Assembly (NCBI GenBank): GCA_045616445.1
Contig: JAZLGR010000012.1
Coordinates: 1 to 64,000 of the forward strand
DNA length: 64,000 nucleotides
Source: Fimousia sp045616445
Lineage (GTDB): Bacteria; Bacillota; Clostridia; Lachnospirales; Lachnospiraceae
Reading direction: 5' to 3'
The translations under genes were made by a program, and so were the position numbers. Within the stretch, counting starts at the first letter, position 1; every line of letters starts with the position of its first letter. Below the pieces are notes generated by a model, which saw nothing but the letters and a program-made list of their open reading frames with translations, was not told the DNA's origin and ran no database searches. Shown here piece by piece: positions 61,455 to 64,000 of the stretch.

Positions 61455-63874
61455 CAAAGGACAAATTATATAAATTAATCGAACGCCATCCAATCTATAT
61501 GGACGGCGCAACAGGAAGCAACCTGCAAAAAGCAGGCATGCCAACGGGCGTATGTCCGGAAGCTTGGATCTTAGAACATCCACAGGTGCTCATAGACCTG
61601 CAAAAAGCTTATGTAGAAGCCGGCACCAATATCTTATTCGCGCCAACCTTCGGCGGAAATCGCTTAAAACTTCGTGAATACGGCCTGGAAGATCGGATTG
61701 TAGAGATGAATACAAAACTGGTGGCATTATCCAAAGAAGCTGCTGGGGAGCAGGCCTACGTTGCCGGTGATATCACCATGACCGGGGAAAGTCTTGCACC
61801 TATGGGCAATTTAGATTTCGAAGAGCTGGTGGATGTATATAAAGAACAGGCCAAAATCTGTGAGGAAGCAGGGGTAGACCTTTTCGTGGTGGAAACTATG
61901 ATGAGTCTTGCAGAGACAAGAGCTGCCTTAATTGCTATCAAGGAAGTGTCTAAGCTACCTGTTATGATCTCCATGACCTTTGGGGAGGATGGCAGAACCT
62001 TATATGGCACTGATCCGGTTACAGCAGTGGTTGTTTTACAGAGTTTAGGCGCAGATGTCATTGGCGTAAACTGTTCCACAGGCCCTGATGAGATGGCGAA
62101 GATTATCGCCCAGATGAAAGCATTTGCCAATGTGCCACTCCTTGCAAAGCCAAATGCAGGACTTCCAAAGCTTGTAAACGGAAAAACAGTATATGACATG
62201 GGTCCGGAAGAATTCGCATCCTTTGGCCCACTATTAGTAGAAGCAGGGGCTTCCATCCTGGGAGGCTGCTGCGGAACCACCCCGGAACACATCAAAGGGC
62301 TGGTGGATCGTACCAAAGATATGGCTACGATTCAGCCATCCATGAAAAGAAGACGTGTCCTTGCATCGGAACGAAAAACATTGGAAATTGATATCGATGG
62401 CCCATTCCTGGTAATCGGCGAGCGAATCAACCCAACCGGTAAAAAGTTATTGCAGGCATCCCTTCGAGAAGGAAGTATGGATGTGGTTGTGGAGATGGCT
62501 GAGGCGCAGGAAGAAAAGGGCGCAGATATTCTGGATGTGAACATGGGTATGAACGGAATTGACGAAAAATCCATGATGTTACGTGCAATAGATGAGATAT
62601 CCCTCATATCTAACCTGCCTTTGTGTATCGATTCCTCCCATGTGGACGTCATTGAGGCAGCTCTTCGCCGTTATCCGGGCAAAGCATTGATCAATTCCAT
62701 CTCTCTGGAAAAGGAGAAATTCGAAAAACTCCTTCCTCTGGCGAAGAAATACGGTGCGATGTTCATTCTCCTTCCGTTATCAGATGCCGGATTACCAAAG
62801 AGTATTCATGAAAAAATTAATATTATCCATACGATAATGGAACGTGCCTTTGAACTGGGCATTCATAAAGAAGATATTGTAGTGGACGGTCTCGTTACAA
62901 CCATCGGTGCCAACAAAAAGGCAGCCCTTGAGACCATGGAAACCATTTCCTATTGTAAGCATGAGCTTGGACTTGCTACTGTTGGGGGACTGTCTAACAT
63001 CTCCTTTGGTCTGCCGGAGCGTGCCAATGTGAACGCAGCATTTGTCACTATGGCTATTGCCAACGGACTTACCATGGCCATTGCCAATCCATCCTCAGAC
63101 CTGATGATGAATGCGGCCTATGCCAGTGACTTGCTGTTAAATAAAGACCATGCTGACCTTCGCTATATCGACCGTATGGCTAAAATCAAGAATGACGGAC
63201 ATATTGTTGCAGCGGGGGCAGATCAGAATAAGAAGGAAACCTTAGATCCTTATCACTGTGTATTAAAGGGCAATAAGAATTCCATCATTACGGTAGTAAA
63301 AGAACGTCTTTCACAGGGCAAAGCCCCAGGGGAAATCATCAATGATGAACTGATTCCGGCCATCAATGAAGTCGGAAAGCTATATGAAGCCCAGAAGTAT
63401 TTCTTACCGCAGCTGATCAGCAGCGCGGAAACCATGAAAATGGCCATCGAGTACTTAGAACCGATGTTAGAAACCGGCGAAGAGGAAGAGCCGAAAGCCA
63501 CTGTGATCATGGCAACCGTTGAGGGAGATATTCATGATATTGGAAAGAACTTAGTTGTTCTGATGCTGAAAAACTATGGCTTTCGTGTCTATGATCTGGG
63601 CAAGGATGTGGCATGTGATCAGATCATTGCCAAAGCAAAGGAATTAGATGCTGACTTTATCGGTCTTTCTGCACTGATGACAACCACCATGATGCGTATG
63701 AAGGATGTGGTGGAAGCAGTAACAGCCAATGAATTAAAGGCGAAGGTTATCATCGGCGGTGCGGTAATTACCCAGAGCTTTGCCGATGAGATTGGGGCAG
63801 ACGGCTATTCTTCCGATGCAGCCGACTGTGTCAAACTGGTACAACGATTATGTCAGGAAACAGGTAAAAAATAA
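61451..63874 (+). CDS. metH: Cobalamin-dependent methionine synthase without activation domain
   Basis: The 807-aa protein holds the Hcy domain (MDGATGSNLQKAG; zinc ligands in GVNCSTG and GGCCGTTPEH), the pterin-binding methyl-THF domain (about 315-580; IGERINPTGKKLL, DVNMG, LPLCIDSS), the cobalamin cap (about 590-670) and the B12-binding domain with the lower ligand His695 in EGDIHDIGKN. It ends after this domain, whereas E. coli MetH (about 1,230 aa) continues with a SAM-dependent reactivation domain. A separate reactivator is therefore needed. AGGCATCATT precedes the ATG, which overlaps the previous gene. Confidence 0.96.
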   Translation: MTKDKLYKLIERHPIYMDGATGSNLQKAGMPTGVCPEAWILEHPQVLIDLQKAYVEAGTNILFAPTFGGNRLKLREYGLEDRIVEMNTKLVALSKEAAGEQAYVAGDITMTGESLAPMGNLDFEELVDVYKEQAKICEEAGVDLFVVETMMSLAETRAALIAIKEVSKLPVMISMTFGEDGRTLYGTDPVTAVVVLQSLGADVIGVNCSTGPDEMAKIIAQMKAFANVPLLAKPNAGLPKLVNGKTVYDMGPEEFASFGPLLVEAGASILGGCCGTTPEHIKGLVDRTKDMATIQPSMKRRRVLASERKTLEIDIDGPFLVIGERINPTGKKLLQASLREGSMDVVVEMAEAQEEKGADILDVNMGMNGIDEKSMMLRAIDEISLISNLPLCIDSSHVDVIEAALRRYPGKALINSISLEKEKFEKLLPLAKKYGAMFILLPLSDAGLPKSIHEKINIIHTIMERAFELGIHKEDIVVDGLVTTIGANKKAALETMETISYCKHELGLATVGGLSNISFGLPERANVNAAFVTMAIANGLTMAIANPSSDLMMNAAYASDLLLNKDHADLRYIDRMAKIKNDGHIVAAGADQNKKETLDPYHCVLKGNKNSIITVVKERLSQGKAPGEIINDELIPAINEVGKLYEAQKYFLPQLISSAETMKMAIEYLEPMLETGEEEEPKATVIMATVEGDIHDIGKNLVVLMLKNYGFRVYDLGKDVACDQIIAKAKELDADFIGLSALMTTTMMRMKDVVEAVTANELKAKVIIGGAVITQSFADEIGADGYSSDAADCVKLVQRLCQETGKK

Positions 63875-63914
63875 TTATAAAATGTATAAAAATTGTACTT
63901 TTTTTGAAAATATG

Positions 63915-63943
63915 TTGTTAATTTTTTAAAATAGGCATATTAT
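63915..63943 (+). promoter_or_regulatory. Promoter of the gene leaving the window
   Basis: TTGTTA (63915-63920) and TATTAT (63938-63943) with a 17-bp spacer, 33 bp before the ATG at 63977. Confidence 0.6.
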
Positions 63944-63976
63944 ATAGTTGTATGTAAATTTTTAAGGAGGAACAAA

Positions 63977-64000
63977 ATGAGCAAAAATATTATCTTAAAA
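63977..64000 (+). CDS. Start of a coding region cut by the window edge
   Basis: AAGGAGG at 63964-63970 and a promoter upstream precede ATG 63977, which opens MSKNIILK to the end of the window. Only eight codons are visible, so the product cannot be named. It has its own promoter and is probably not co-transcribed with metH. Confidence 0.7.

Overview
The window reads as a chromosomal segment of a low-GC, Gram-positive gut-type anaerobe of the class Clostridia, most likely family Lachnospiraceae. The pointers are the neighbour order relA - MBL hydrolase - hemZ - hisS - aspS, Rex redox control, a GutM-type sorbitol PTS, a GGGtGRT protein next to an iron-sulfur scaffold-like gene, AGGAGG-type ribosome binding sites and TTGACA/TATAAT promoters. 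No phage, insertion sequence or CRISPR array is visible. Genus cannot be fixed from the sequence alone.

Layout. 1-432: AT-rich DNA with three 51-bp-period repeats and a GC-rich island. 433-4334: a MoxR / DUF58-position / transglutaminase-like operon whose signature catalytic residues are substituted. 4443-14120: ROK-type regulator, ABC-F ATPase, rex, NAD(P)HX repair, CBS-domain protein, YebC, AI-2E-type permease, zinc peptidase and an rlmH that stops about ten residues early, followed by a tRNA-Arg(CCG) gene on the other strand. 14361-26649: Lrp-type regulator with a hairpin in its leader, DUF2156 protein, relA, MBL hydrolase, hemZ, HD-GYP protein, hisS, flavin reductase, aspS, a free-standing two-ACT-domain protein and glyA. 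26830-36347: corrinoid-activator-like iron-sulfur protein, sorbitol PTS genes with a divergent SorC-type regulator, topB, a beta-helix protein and the scaffold-like/GGGtGRT pair, which looks highly expressed. 36484-39293: an unrecognised 404-aa protein translationally coupled to a Ser/Thr kinase fused through one membrane helix to an extracellular solute-binding domain. 39283-46118: a cobalamin riboswitch heading an operon of a DUF4430 lipoprotein, a complete ECF transporter (T, fused A-A, S), a secreted alpha-toroid protein and a second secreted DUF4430 protein. 46234-51824: a uracil-DNA-glycosylase-like protein fused to a dead RelA-type HD domain, small membrane protein, SGNH hydrolase, MBL hydrolase, L,D-transpeptidase and DegV. 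51882-52015: a branched palindromic element. 52019-64000: aroD with divergent LysR regulator, dapF, a type IIA topoisomerase pair, then a methionine/B12 module (activation-domain-like protein, YitJ-type homocysteine methyltransferase-MTHFR, MetH) and the first codons of another gene.

How the genes work together. The strongest theme is vitamin B12. The riboswitch operon carries the two folds that make up mammalian intrinsic factor and transcobalamin (an alpha6/alpha6 toroid and a DUF4430-like beta domain), but on separate exported polypeptides next to an ECF importer, which suggests a surface B12 capture system. The main visible consumer is MetH at 61451-63874, which lacks its own reactivation domain. 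Two candidate reactivation factors are present: a small activation-domain-like protein two genes upstream of metH and a RACo/DUF4445-like protein 33 kb away. A second theme is proteins with lost catalytic residues: the MoxR cassette, the HD domain at 46234-47568 and the clipped RlmH.
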